Source: an uncultured Pelagibacteraceae bacterium | GTDB lineage: Bacteria > Pseudomonadota > Alphaproteobacteria > Pelagibacterales > Pelagibacteraceae | DNA: 64,000 bases | Reading direction: 5' to 3' | Assembly (NCBI GenBank): GCA_902557235.1 | Contig: CACDZR010000001.1 | Span: 160,631 to 224,630 of the forward strand | Part shown: positions 39,132 to 48,662 of the stretch, one piece after another | Numbering within the stretch: position 1 is the stretch's first letter | Layout of the letters: each line of letters opens with the position of its first letter | The notes under the pieces: generated by a model | Databases searched by the model: none | What the model was told of the DNA's origin: nothing | What the model saw: only the letters and a program-made list of their open reading frames with translations | Position numbers and translations under genes: made by a program

Positions 39132-40194
39132 TTTTTTCTACTAATCTTAAAATTACTGGCACAATAAATAATATAAATAATAGTCTTATAATATGATGAA
39201 AAGCAACAAAGTCTGGTTCTAAATCAAAAGCAATTGCTATAACAGCTACTTCATAAATCCCACCAGGACAGAAAGATAAAATCAAACTTAAAAAATTATT
39301 ATCAACAAAAAATGTTGCAATATATGCAGCTACAAGGCCTAATAAAACCAAAAGTATAGTTGCAACTAATCCATGAAAAGAATTATTAGCCACTTCTTTA
39401 AATGTTTTATTAGCAAATCTACAACCAACCGATGCTCCTAAAATTAATAAACAAAAATTGATAGAGGCATCTGGTAATTTATAAGAGGCAATGTCAAATA
39501 TTTGTAGGACACCACTTGCTACTAATGTTCCTGAAAGAAGTGCTGCTGGAACTTTAAATTTATCAAAAAAGAATATGAATATTAATGAAACTAAAATTAA
39601 TAAAACTAATTCCCAATGGTTTTGTGACATATAATCAAATTTTTCTAATTCCAAGGCTTCAGCAGGGTAAAGACTAACAATTATAAAAGGGAATAAGGTT
39701 ATGATAATTATTAATCTTATTAAATGTGCTGTTGCTACTTGAGATAAATCAGATTTTTCGTACTCAGCTAAAATCATTAAAGGACCTAATGCACCTGGAG
39801 CAGCTGAAAATATAGATGTTTTTTCTTTATACCCTGAAAATTTTTGTAAATATTTTGAAACAATCAAGATACTAACAACAATATAAAAAAACATAATAAC
39901 TGTAGTCCAAGCCCAATTAACCATTTGACTAAAAAGATTTTGATCAATGTAATTTCCAATATGAAGTCCTAAGATAATTAATATTGAGCTTAGTGCTATT
40001 TTTGGCATTAAAATCTGAAACCCATTCAAAGCAATTAATGATGTTGCAATCATTGGACCTATCATCCAAGCAAGTGGGATATTGAGAAAGTCTGCAATAA
40101 TTGCACTTGGGATAGAAACCAAAATTACAATTAAGAATTTTTTTGTAAATACTTGACCTAAGTTTTCCCGGTCTAAGTGTATCACTTTTAACAT
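39115..40194 (-). CDS. AbrB-family membrane protein
   Basis: IPLAWMIGPMIATS, AAPGALGPLMILAEY, CPGGIYEVAVIAIAFDLEPDFVAFHHIIRL. Confidence 0.82.
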   Translation of the reverse strand: MLKVIHLDRENLGQVFTKKFLIVILVSIPSAIIADFLNIPLAWMIGPMIATSLIALNGFQILMPKIALSSILIILGLHIGNYIDQNLFSQMVNWAWTTVIMFFYIVVSILIVSKYLQKFSGYKEKTSIFSAAPGALGPLMILAEYEKSDLSQVATAHLIRLIIIITLFPFIIVSLYPAEALELEKFDYMSQNHWELVLLILVSLIFIFFFDKFKVPAALLSGTLVASGVLQIFDIASYKLPDASINFCLLILGASVGCRFANKTFKEVANNSFHGLVATILLVLLGLVAAYIATFFVDNNFLSLILSFCPGGIYEVAVIAIAFDLEPDFVAFHHIIRLLFILFIVPVILRLVEKTKIKN

Positions 40195-40274
40195 GTACTC
40201 TATCTTTGGTTGTTGACTAGTTCAAATATAGTATGTTTAATCCAAGATATTAAATATAACAACGAGAGGAAATA

Positions 40275-41255
40275 ATGAAACTAATTAAATCTTTTTTTTC
40301 AGTTTTATTCTCAGCTCTTCTTTTATTATCAACTACAACAGTCAACTCAATTGCAATAGATAAATTACATTTTGTAATTGGTGGAGGTGCTGGTGGTGGT
40401 TGGGATGGAACTGCTAGAGGTACTGGAGAAGCTTTGACAAAAGCTGGCTTTTTAAAAAGTGCATCATTTGAAAATATGTCAGGTGGTGGAGGAGGTAAAG
40501 CTTTAGCTTATATGATTAATACTAAGCCTGAAAATACTATCTTAGTACAATCAACACCATTGGTTTTAAGATCAATTACAAGACACAAAGGTTATGTAAG
40601 TGGAAGTGGAACTTTATCTTATAAAGATGTTGTGCCTATCGCTGGAGTAATTGGTGATTACGGTGCAATCGCAGTTGCAAAAAACTCACCTTATAAAAAC
40701 TTTGAAGATGTTGTGAAAGCATATAAGGCAGATCCTAGTTCAATTAAGATGGCTGGTGGTTCTGTAAGAGGAAGTATGGACCATTTGATTGGTGCTTTAG
40801 CGTTTCAAGCTGCTGGAGCAAATCCAAATGATGTAGCTTACATTCCTTACGATGCAGGTGGAAAAGCATTAGCTGGACTTTTATCTGGAGAAACACAAAT
40901 TATTTCTACTGGTTTAGGTGAACTTATGGGAGCAAGAGATCAAGTAAGAATTATTGGTATTACTGCACCTGAAAGAGTTTCTGATGCACCAGATGCACCA
41001 ACACTTAAAGAACAAGGATATGATGTACAGTTTGTTAACTGGAGAGGATTTTTTGGCCCTCCAGGCATGAGTAATAAAGACAAGAAAGCTATTGCTAAAA
41101 TGTTAGGCGATGTACAAAAAACTCCTGAATGGGAAGCTGTAAGAGCAAGAAATGCTTGGGTTAATATTTATAACCCAGACAAAAAGTTTGTTAAGTTTTT
41201 AAAAACACAAACTAAGGAAATGACAGCTCTTATGAAAAAACTAGGAGTTATTTAA
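40275..41255 (+). CDS. tctC: tripartite tricarboxylate transporter substrate-binding protein
   Basis: FVIGGGAGGGWDGTARGTGEALTK; YIPYDAGGKALAGLLSGE. Confidence 0.85.
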   Translation: MKLIKSFFSVLFSALLLLSTTTVNSIAIDKLHFVIGGGAGGGWDGTARGTGEALTKAGFLKSASFENMSGGGGGKALAYMINTKPENTILVQSTPLVLRSITRHKGYVSGSGTLSYKDVVPIAGVIGDYGAIAVAKNSPYKNFEDVVKAYKADPSSIKMAGGSVRGSMDHLIGALAFQAAGANPNDVAYIPYDAGGKALAGLLSGETQIISTGLGELMGARDQVRIIGITAPERVSDAPDAPTLKEQGYDVQFVNWRGFFGPPGMSNKDKKAIAKMLGDVQKTPEWEAVRARNAWVNIYNPDKKFVKFLKTQTKEMTALMKKLGVI

Positions 41256-41277
41256 TCTTTAGGGTTAATTAATTAGG

Positions 41278-41333
41278 AAGAGCAGTGAATATAAATACTA
41301 CAAAAATTATATCACTGCTCTTTTTTATTTTTT
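41278..41333 (+). terminator. terminator-like hairpin overlapping the tctB start
   Basis: AAGAGCAGTGA / TCACTGCTCTT 11-bp perfect arms (extendable with one bulge), then TTTTATTTTTT; tctB GTG at 41285 inside the 5' arm. Confidence 0.75.
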
Positions 41334-41755
41334 CAGCATTCTATTTATATACAGCTTATCAAATTCAAGTTTTTGCATTTGATGAAAATGCACCTTTTAA
41401 TGCAAGAACATTTCCAATTTATTTAGGTTATACAGGTTTATTTTTCTCTGGTTTAAAATTAATTTTACCAGACCCTGATACTATTAAAGTTGAACACAAA
41501 ACTTTAGAATATAAAAAAACAGGAATATTAATTCTTATTGCAATTATATACGGAGCAACAATTTTAAAAGTTGGATATTTTTTAACTACTTCTTTATTTT
41601 TGTTTGCCTCATATTATTTTTTAGGTGAAAGAAGATGGATATTAATGTTTCTATTGTCTTTTCCATTTGTTGCAGCATTCATGTATCTGTTGCATGGAGT
41701 TCTTGATATTTATCTAAGAGATCCTTTTTTAAAATCAATTGGGGTGATGGGATGA
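41285..41755 (+). CDS. tctB: tripartite tricarboxylate transporter small membrane subunit
   Basis: about four TM segments; between tctC and tctA. Confidence 0.82.
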   Translation: MNINTTKIISLLFFIFSAFYLYTAYQIQVFAFDENAPFNARTFPIYLGYTGLFFSGLKLILPDPDTIKVEHKTLEYKKTGILILIAIIYGATILKVGYFLTTSLFLFASYYFLGERRWILMFLLSFPFVAAFMYLLHGVLDIYLRDPFLKSIGVMG

Positions 41756-43254
41756 TAGAGGGAATTCTAATTGGTTTAACCACAGCGCTTACATTCCAAA
41801 ATATTTTCATGGTAATGATTGGTTGTTTCTTTGGAACAATTATTGGAATGTTACCAGGTCTTGGTCCAATGACTGCGATTGCTTTAATGATACCAATCAC
41901 ATATGGCTTTGATCCTGCTACTGGATTAATTTTAATGGCTGGTGTTTATTATGGTGCAGTCTTTGGTGGCTCAACATCTTCAATTCTATTAAATGCACCA
42001 GGTGTTCCTGGGACGGTAGCCACATCATTTGATGGATATCCAATGGCTCAGCAAGGTAAAGCAGGAAAAGCTTTAGCTATTGCCGCTTGGAGCTCTTTTG
42101 CGGGTGGAACATTATCTGCTATTTATTTATTATTTTTAGCTCCAAGTTTATCAAAAGTGAGTTTATCATTTAGATCACCAGATTATTTTGCACTGATGAT
42201 TTTAGGTTTAACTGCCATTGCAGCTTTTTCATCTAAAGGTCAGTTCTTAAAAGCAATGATGATGGTAGTGCTTGGTTTAATGTTAGCATCTGTTGGTCAA
42301 GACTCTTTATCAGATATTACAAGATTTACATTTGATAATATGAATTTAACTGATGGAATTAGCTTCGTTCTTGTTGTGATGGCAACTTTTGCAATGAGTG
42401 AAGCATTAACTATTATTTTAAAAAGAAATGATCCAACAGCTGCTGCTAAACAAGTTTCATTAACAGAATTAGGTTCCATTAAAATTAATAAAGAGGAAAG
42501 AGGAAAAATGTATAAAACTATTCCAAGATCCTCTGTCATTGGTTTTTTAATAGGGGTCTTACCAGGAGCTGGAGCAACTATCGCATCATTCTTAGCTTAT
42601 GGAATGGAAAGAAATTTAGTTAAAGACGATGAAAAAGAAAAGTTTGGAAAAGGAAGTGTAAATGGATTATCTGCTCCTGAAACTGCTAACAATGCAGCAT
42701 GCTCAGGCTCATTCGTACCAATGTTAACATTAGGGATACCAGGCAGCGGTACTACAGCTGTTATGTTAGGAGCTCTTTTAGGTTTTGGTATTCAGCCTGG
42801 TCCAAGACTTTATATGACAAATCCAGAAATTTTTTGGTCAGTGATAATGTCAATGTATATTGGAATGGTTATTTTGTTGATATTAAATCTACCATTGATT
42901 CCTTACATTGCTAGAATTCTTGCAGTTCCAAAAAATTATTTGATACCATTAATATTGTTTTTTTCCATCACTGGTATTTATGTAATGTCATTTAATAATT
43001 TTGATATTTATTTAATGATTGGAATAGCAATTGTAGCAACATTTCTTAGACTTTATGATTTTCCAATGCCACCACTGATATTAGCATTTGTTCTCGGTGG
43101 TTTAATGGAAGAAAATTTAAGAAGATCTTTATTACTAAGTAATGGATCTTGGGAATTTTTATGGGATAGAACTCTTACTGTTTGTATATTAGTTACAACA
43201 ATACTTATAGTTTTATGGCATATCTATAAAACTTTGACAAAAAATAAATCTTAA
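41752..43254 (+). CDS. tctA: tripartite tricarboxylate transporter large membrane subunit
   Basis: GMLPGLGPMTAIALMIPITY and FIGVLPGAGATIASFLAYGMERN-like motifs. Confidence 0.93.
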   Translation: MIEGILIGLTTALTFQNIFMVMIGCFFGTIIGMLPGLGPMTAIALMIPITYGFDPATGLILMAGVYYGAVFGGSTSSILLNAPGVPGTVATSFDGYPMAQQGKAGKALAIAAWSSFAGGTLSAIYLLFLAPSLSKVSLSFRSPDYFALMILGLTAIAAFSSKGQFLKAMMMVVLGLMLASVGQDSLSDITRFTFDNMNLTDGISFVLVVMATFAMSEALTIILKRNDPTAAAKQVSLTELGSIKINKEERGKMYKTIPRSSVIGFLIGVLPGAGATIASFLAYGMERNLVKDDEKEKFGKGSVNGLSAPETANNAACSGSFVPMLTLGIPGSGTTAVMLGALLGFGIQPGPRLYMTNPEIFWSVIMSMYIGMVILLILNLPLIPYIARILAVPKNYLIPLILFFSITGIYVMSFNNFDIYLMIGIAIVATFLRLYDFPMPPLILAFVLGGLMEENLRRSLLLSNGSWEFLWDRTLTVCILVTTILIVLWHIYKTLTKNKS

Positions 43255-44333
43255 TTAAAAATTTTTTTATACTCTTCTAAGGTTTTGTCCCATTGAAATT
43301 TTGAAACATATTCTTTGGCATTTTTTCCAAATTCAATATATTTTTTATTTTCAATCATTGAATTTAATGATGAATAGATGTCATCTAGATTGTTCCCATC
43401 ACAAATTAATCCAGTCTTATCGTGGTCAATAGCATCTGATGCACCACCATCTTTTCCTCCTAATGAAGGAATTCCATATTGTGCTGCTTCAATATAAGCT
43501 ATCCCAAAACCTTCAACAGAGGTTTTATGTATTATAGATGGCATGACAAAGATATTTGACTTAGCTATTAAGGCATTTTTTAAATCATTACTTATGTCTT
43601 TAAAGAACATTACTTGTGAAGTTAGATCTAACTCTTCAACTAATTTTTTTATATTTTCCTCTTCATCACCATAACCAATACAAATATAAACAATATCAGG
43701 GTATAGTTGTTTTAAATTTCTTAATGCCATAATTACTTTTTCATGATTTTTTCTTTTATCAAATCTAGAAACAGTAATTAGTCTCGGTGTTTTTACTTTT
43801 AATAGACTCTCAACTTTCTCAAGAGATTTTTTATTTAATTCCTGAACTGGATCAGCCCCAGGGTTTATGACTATAACTCTGTCTTGATCTACACCATTAT
43901 TTATTGCTAAATTCTTTGTATATTCAGAATTCGCAATTATTTTCTCTACATTATTAAGAACTTTTACAACTCTTTTATTTAATGAACTTCCTACAGGATG
44001 GTTGATTTCCTTACCATGAATTAAACAGTACTTTTTTTTATCAGTTTTTATCAACTCTAAACTTTTCCAGTGATCAGCAATGATACCTTCAACTTTATTT
44101 TCTTTTAAAAATTCATTTATTAATTGAGCTTTTCTTATTTTTCTTAAAAATTTTATTCCACCAACTCTTTCAATTGAAAAACTTGCTTGTTCATCAAAAT
44201 TTTTATGATTTTCATAATAATCTGCAAAAACTTTAATCATAAAATTTTTGGACATTTCACGTGATAAACCCCACATCAAACTTTGCATTCCACCCAATTC
44301 TGGTGGGAAAGTTCTAGTAACAATAATATACAT
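43251..44333 (-). CDS. GT4 glycosyltransferase
   Basis: PELGGMQSLMWGL; VSRFDKRKNHEKVI; EGFGIAYIEAAQYGIPSLGGKDGGASDAI. Confidence 0.88.
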   Translation of the reverse strand: MYIIVTRTFPPELGGMQSLMWGLSREMSKNFMIKVFADYYENHKNFDEQASFSIERVGGIKFLRKIRKAQLINEFLKENKVEGIIADHWKSLELIKTDKKKYCLIHGKEINHPVGSSLNKRVVKVLNNVEKIIANSEYTKNLAINNGVDQDRVIVINPGADPVQELNKKSLEKVESLLKVKTPRLITVSRFDKRKNHEKVIMALRNLKQLYPDIVYICIGYGDEEENIKKLVEELDLTSQVMFFKDISNDLKNALIAKSNIFVMPSIIHKTSVEGFGIAYIEAAQYGIPSLGGKDGGASDAIDHDKTGLICDGNNLDDIYSSLNSMIENKKYIEFGKNAKEYVSKFQWDKTLEEYKKIFN

Positions 44334-44887
44334 TAATTAGTTTTCCACTTAATACCACATCCAGTACTAGGAATTTGGTATTCAGGTCCTTTATTAGTTT
44401 CAGCTATTTGTATCATTGCTTTTAAAAGATCACTGTCCCCATCTCTTACCGGTATCAATTTTTTAAGTTCTCTCACTCTTCCTCTATATTGAAGTTCCAA
44501 ATCTTTGTTATATCCAAAAAAATCTGGAGTACATACCGCGTCATAAGTTTTTGCAATTTCTTGAGTTTCATCAACCAAATAAGGGAAACCAAATTGATTT
44601 TCTTTTGAAAATTTTATCATATTTTCAAATGAGTCTTCAGGATAATTTTCTGCATCATTAGCGCAAATAGCTACTGAATTGATACCGATATCTTTTAATT
44701 TTTTACAATCTTCAACTATATCTCTCGTCACTGCTTTTACATATGGGCAGTGATTACAGATAAACATGATTAACGTTCCTTTTTCACCTTTGATATCTGC
44801 TAAGGAAAGAATTTTACCCTCTGTTGATTTTAGCTCAAAGTCATGAGCTTTTTGACCAAAATCACATATTGGAGTTTGTATGGGCAT
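44333..44887 (-). CDS. thioredoxin/peroxiredoxin-family protein
   Basis: MFICNHCPYVKAVTRDIV; LVDETQEIAKTYDAVCTPDFFGY. Confidence 0.82.
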   Translation of the reverse strand: MPIQTPICDFGQKAHDFELKSTEGKILSLADIKGEKGTLIMFICNHCPYVKAVTRDIVEDCKKLKDIGINSVAICANDAENYPEDSFENMIKFSKENQFGFPYLVDETQEIAKTYDAVCTPDFFGYNKDLELQYRGRVRELKKLIPVRDGDSDLLKAMIQIAETNKGPEYQIPSTGCGIKWKTN

Positions 44888-44907
44888 AATGTAATAATAT
44901 ATAAATT

Positions 44908-45420
44908 ATGTTTTACGATTTAAAAGATAAAAAACCAAAAAACTCTGGCGAAAATTGGGTAGCACCTAATGCAACTATAATAGGTGATGTTACTTTAGAA
45001 AAAAATTCTAGCATCTGGTTTAATGCAACTTTAAGAGGGGATTTAGAAAATATACATATTGGCGAAGGCTCTAATATCCAAGACGGGAGTGTGTTACACA
45101 CAGATCCTGGTTATCCTTTAAAGGTTGGAAACAACGTTACTGTTGGACACATGGTAATGCTTCACGGCTGTATGATAGGGGATAATAGTTTGATCGGTAT
45201 TGGTGCAGTAATTTTAAATAATGCAAAAATTGGTAAGAATTGTCTTATAGGTGCAAAGGCTTTAATTACAGAAAATAAAGAAATTCCAGATAACTCTTTA
45301 GTAATTGGTTCACCAGGCAAGGTTATAAGAGAAGTTACAGAAGAGGAAAAAAAAGCTATTATTGAGAACACCAAGCACTACCAAGATAATTGGAAAAAAT
45401 ATTCTAAATCTATATTCTAA
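44908..45420 (+). CDS. gamma-carbonic anhydrase family (YrdA-like)
   Basis: left-handed beta-helix repeats, NIQDGSVLHTDPG, VGHMVMLHGCMIGD. Confidence 0.88.
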   Translation: MFYDLKDKKPKNSGENWVAPNATIIGDVTLEKNSSIWFNATLRGDLENIHIGEGSNIQDGSVLHTDPGYPLKVGNNVTVGHMVMLHGCMIGDNSLIGIGAVILNNAKIGKNCLIGAKALITENKEIPDNSLVIGSPGKVIREVTEEEKKAIIENTKHYQDNWKKYSKSIF

Positions 45421-45517
45421 AATTTAAGATGACTTTTACTAATAATTATAAATCATTAAATGGCTTTATTAAAATTTATTTTTTAAAGCTCACCTTTAAT
45501 ATTTTAAAGAGGTAATA

Positions 45518-46867
45518 TTGAAATTTTTAGAGAGTTTTATGTTTAAAAGAATTTCCCTATGGGTATTCTTATTATCTTTTATTGCATTTGTCTTAATTTC
45601 ATTAATTTTGATTTGGAGTATGTATTATATTTATAATGCACCATACCCACACGGAATTAAGACTAGATTTGGTAACAAGGTTAATACCGTTGCCAAATTT
45701 ACAGATGATGGATTGAGGCTCATTAACAGTTTTACTACTACAATAGAACCAAGAAAAATTAAATTTAAAAAATTTTATGGAATAAATGATTATAATAAAG
45801 ATTTTAAAGATGAAGGTTTTATTCTATATTCGTCTATTGATAAAGATGCCAATCCAATTACAGTATTATTTGATATAGAAAAGAGAAAAAAAGTTTTTGT
45901 CTGGAAATGGCCTATCAAAGATATATTTGATAATTCAACTATTGGCAAAAAAGTAACCAAGTGTTGTTTTAGGGGACAACATCCAATTATAATGGAAAAT
46001 GGAGACTTAATTTCAAATTCTTCACAAGGTCCACTTGTAAGAATTAATAAAAACTCTGAATTAGTTTGGTTAGTTGATAGACAGACGCATCATTCGATTA
46101 GTTTGGATCATAACGGAAATATTGTGGTGCCTGTTGTCTCACAATCTCCACCTGATAAAAATATTAATCCGACCAGAGAAGATGGTTATATTGTGGTTGA
46201 TCCCAGCACAGGTAAAGTTATATTTGAGGAAAATTTAAGAGATATACTTGAAATTAACTCATATTTTGGTCTTTTGTATGGAATAGGGGCTCCAGAACAG
46301 GACTTGATACATTTAAATGATGTTGAGACAATTCTTGAAAATGATGATTTTGTAAAAAAAGGAGACTTAGTTTTTAGTTTGAGAAATTTATCAACAGTTT
46401 TTTTGTACAGACCAACGTCAAAAAAAATTATTTGGCTAAAAAATGGACCTTGGCTAAAACAACATGATGTTGATTATATTGGAGACGGTAATTTTTCAAT
46501 TTTTGATAATGGTGTTGTTGATGATACATATTTTTCAGAAATAAAAGAAAACCAGCCTACACACAGATACGAAAACAATAAGAATTCAATTAAGAATTAT
46601 GATATGAAAGATGATACTGTAACTGAAATATTTTCTTTAACAGAGAAAAATGAGATATTTACTCCAACCCAAGGTTTGCACAGGATCTTAAGAAATAAAG
46701 ATGTCTTTATAGAAGAAAGTGATATGGCTATTCTTCATAGAGTATCAAAAGATCAAAAATTAATTTGGAGCTATGTTCACAATATTTCAAGCGAATTTAT
46801 AGGGTCTCAACATTGGAGCAGATATTATTATAGAGATGAGTTGAATTTTGATTTTATTAAAGAATAA
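45518..46867 (+). CDS. arylsulfotransferase-like (ASST/DUF4915-like propeller) membrane-anchored protein
   Basis: N-terminal TM; HHSISLDHNGNIVVPVVS; propeller-like repeats. Confidence 0.65.
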   Translation: MKFLESFMFKRISLWVFLLSFIAFVLISLILIWSMYYIYNAPYPHGIKTRFGNKVNTVAKFTDDGLRLINSFTTTIEPRKIKFKKFYGINDYNKDFKDEGFILYSSIDKDANPITVLFDIEKRKKVFVWKWPIKDIFDNSTIGKKVTKCCFRGQHPIIMENGDLISNSSQGPLVRINKNSELVWLVDRQTHHSISLDHNGNIVVPVVSQSPPDKNINPTREDGYIVVDPSTGKVIFEENLRDILEINSYFGLLYGIGAPEQDLIHLNDVETILENDDFVKKGDLVFSLRNLSTVFLYRPTSKKIIWLKNGPWLKQHDVDYIGDGNFSIFDNGVVDDTYFSEIKENQPTHRYENNKNSIKNYDMKDDTVTEIFSLTEKNEIFTPTQGLHRILRNKDVFIEESDMAILHRVSKDQKLIWSYVHNISSEFIGSQHWSRYYYRDELNFDFIKE

Positions 46868-46878
46868 TTTTTAATTTT

Positions 46879-47802
46879 ATGAAAAAAATTGTTACATTAA
46901 TACCAAGCGCTACGGAGATCGTCACTTTTCTTGGCAAAAAAGAATTAATTGTAGGAAGATCACATGAATGTGATTATCCAAAAGACTTAAACAACATAAA
47001 AAAGCTGACTTCACCAAAAATAAATGTTGATGGAACAAGTGGAGAAATTCATAAAGAAATAACAGAAATTTTAGAAAATACTTTATCTGTTTATAAAGTA
47101 GACGTAAGTGAATTAAAGAAATTAAACCCAGATGTTGTTGTAACACAAGCACATTGTGAGGTATGTGCTGTCAGCTTTCCAGAAGTTGAGGAAATTGTCA
47201 CAAACCATCTCAATAAAGATACTAAAATAATCTCTCTTCAACCTAACACTTTAGATGATGTATTTGATGATATTAAAAGGGTAGCCAAAGGTCTTCAAAT
47301 AGATGAGATCACAACAAAAAATTTGATTAAACCATTAGATGAAAGATTAAAAAATATTAAGATTAAAACCTTAAGTCAAAAAAAAAGAACTATAGCATGC
47401 ATAGAGTGGATAGATCCTTTGATGGCAGCAGGTAATTGGATACCAGAAATGGTAAAAATATCTGGCGGTGAGGATATATTTGGAAAATCAGGAAAAGATT
47501 CGCACTGGATAAAGTTTGATGAAATTAAAAAATATAATCCAGAAATAATTATTTTTTTACCATGTGGGTATGATATTGAAAAAACTAAAAATGAAGTCGA
47601 AAATTTGTTAAATCAGCAAAATAAATGGAGTATGTTAAAAGCATTTAAAAATAAAGAAATTTATATTTGCGACGGTAATCAATTTTTTAACAGACCTGGA
47701 CCTAGATTATTAGAATCACTTGAGATTTTTGCAGAAATTATTCATCCTGAATTATTCAATTTTAACCACAAACAGGATGGGTGGATAAATTTTTTTAAAT
47801 AA
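46879..47802 (+). CDS. BtuF/cobalamin-binding-like protein without obvious signal peptide
   Basis: IVTLIPSATEIVTFLGKKELIVGRSHECDYP; C-terminal PGPRLLESLEIFAEIIHPE. Confidence 0.8.
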   Translation: MKKIVTLIPSATEIVTFLGKKELIVGRSHECDYPKDLNNIKKLTSPKINVDGTSGEIHKEITEILENTLSVYKVDVSELKKLNPDVVVTQAHCEVCAVSFPEVEEIVTNHLNKDTKIISLQPNTLDDVFDDIKRVAKGLQIDEITTKNLIKPLDERLKNIKIKTLSQKKRTIACIEWIDPLMAAGNWIPEMVKISGGEDIFGKSGKDSHWIKFDEIKKYNPEIIIFLPCGYDIEKTKNEVENLLNQQNKWSMLKAFKNKEIYICDGNQFFNRPGPRLLESLEIFAEIIHPELFNFNHKQDGWINFFK

Positions 47803-47803
47803 T

Positions 47804-47846
47804 TTAGGGAACTAACCAGCTTTCTTTTTTTTATTTTCCAAATCAA
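47804..47846. repeat. degenerate copy of the 3' end of the downstream flavin-binding gene
   Basis: ttagggaactaaccagctttctttttt vs ttaaggaactaaccagctttctttttt at 48060-48086 (26/27), then diverging. Confidence 0.7.
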
Positions 47847-48059
47847 TTTTTTAATAATAACTTAATATTTCTTTAAAATTAATTTAAACTTTCTTAGTTA
47901 GATAATTTTATATTTTAATGATTAAGAAAATAATTAAATTTTTAAAGAAATTTGTGAATTTTTAAATACAAGCTGATGATTTTAAATTTGCTCATATTTA
48001 TTTCATTAATTATGGGAAGTTATTTTTTAAGTTTTGTAATCAGTTAAACTACTTATTTT

Positions 48060-48659
48060 TTAAGGAACTAACCAGCTTTCTTTTTTGTTTTCAAAATCAA
48101 ACTTAGCCCGACGGTGACCTCTGGCTGCAAGATATAGCCATTCAATAGATTTGATTTTACATTTAATTACAGCGAAGTTTTTGTAACCTTCTTCACTTTG
48201 TTCCATTGTATAATCAAAATCTTCTAATTTTGATATCATACCTGAGGTTGGATTATCTGATTTAGTCCCAGGAGGATTATCAGTTAAGTAACATCTTCTG
48301 CTTATATGTTGAGTTTTTTTCCAAGAGTCCTTTGTTGTAGAATTTTGATTATTTACTTCACACTCAACTTTAACTCTTAACTGTATTTTTTCCTCTTTGT
48401 CATAGAAAACTAGAGAGGCATTATTATTTTTTTTGAGAATATCTACCTTTGGAGATCTTAAATCAGTATGAAACTGTAATAGATTGTTTACTCTATCTGA
48501 TTTACGTAAAACAACTATTCTTCCATCGACCTCATTTTGGTGAGCACAGATGAAAACAGGAATTCTAAATGGTGAACCTCTATTGGTCACTGCATCATCT
48601 AACATAGACCAATATTTATTTTGAATTTCTGTAAAATCTTCATAGTATGCTGGCTGCAT
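48060..48659 (-). CDS. pyridoxamine 5'-phosphate oxidase-like flavin-binding protein
   Basis: DGRIVVLRKSDRVNNLLQFHTDLRSPKV..ASLVFYDKEEKIQLRV. Confidence 0.8.
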   Translation of the reverse strand: MQPAYYEDFTEIQNKYWSMLDDAVTNRGSPFRIPVFICAHQNEVDGRIVVLRKSDRVNNLLQFHTDLRSPKVDILKKNNNASLVFYDKEEKIQLRVKVECEVNNQNSTTKDSWKKTQHISRRCYLTDNPPGTKSDNPTSGMISKLEDFDYTMEQSEEGYKNFAVIKCKIKSIEWLYLAARGHRRAKFDFENKKESWLVP

Positions 48660-48662
48660 ACT

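Noticed and set aside
45421-45517. Short ORF MTFTNNYKSLNGFIKIYFLKLTFNILKR upstream of the arylsulfotransferase-like gene
   Set aside because: No SD or motif; expected by chance at this AT content.
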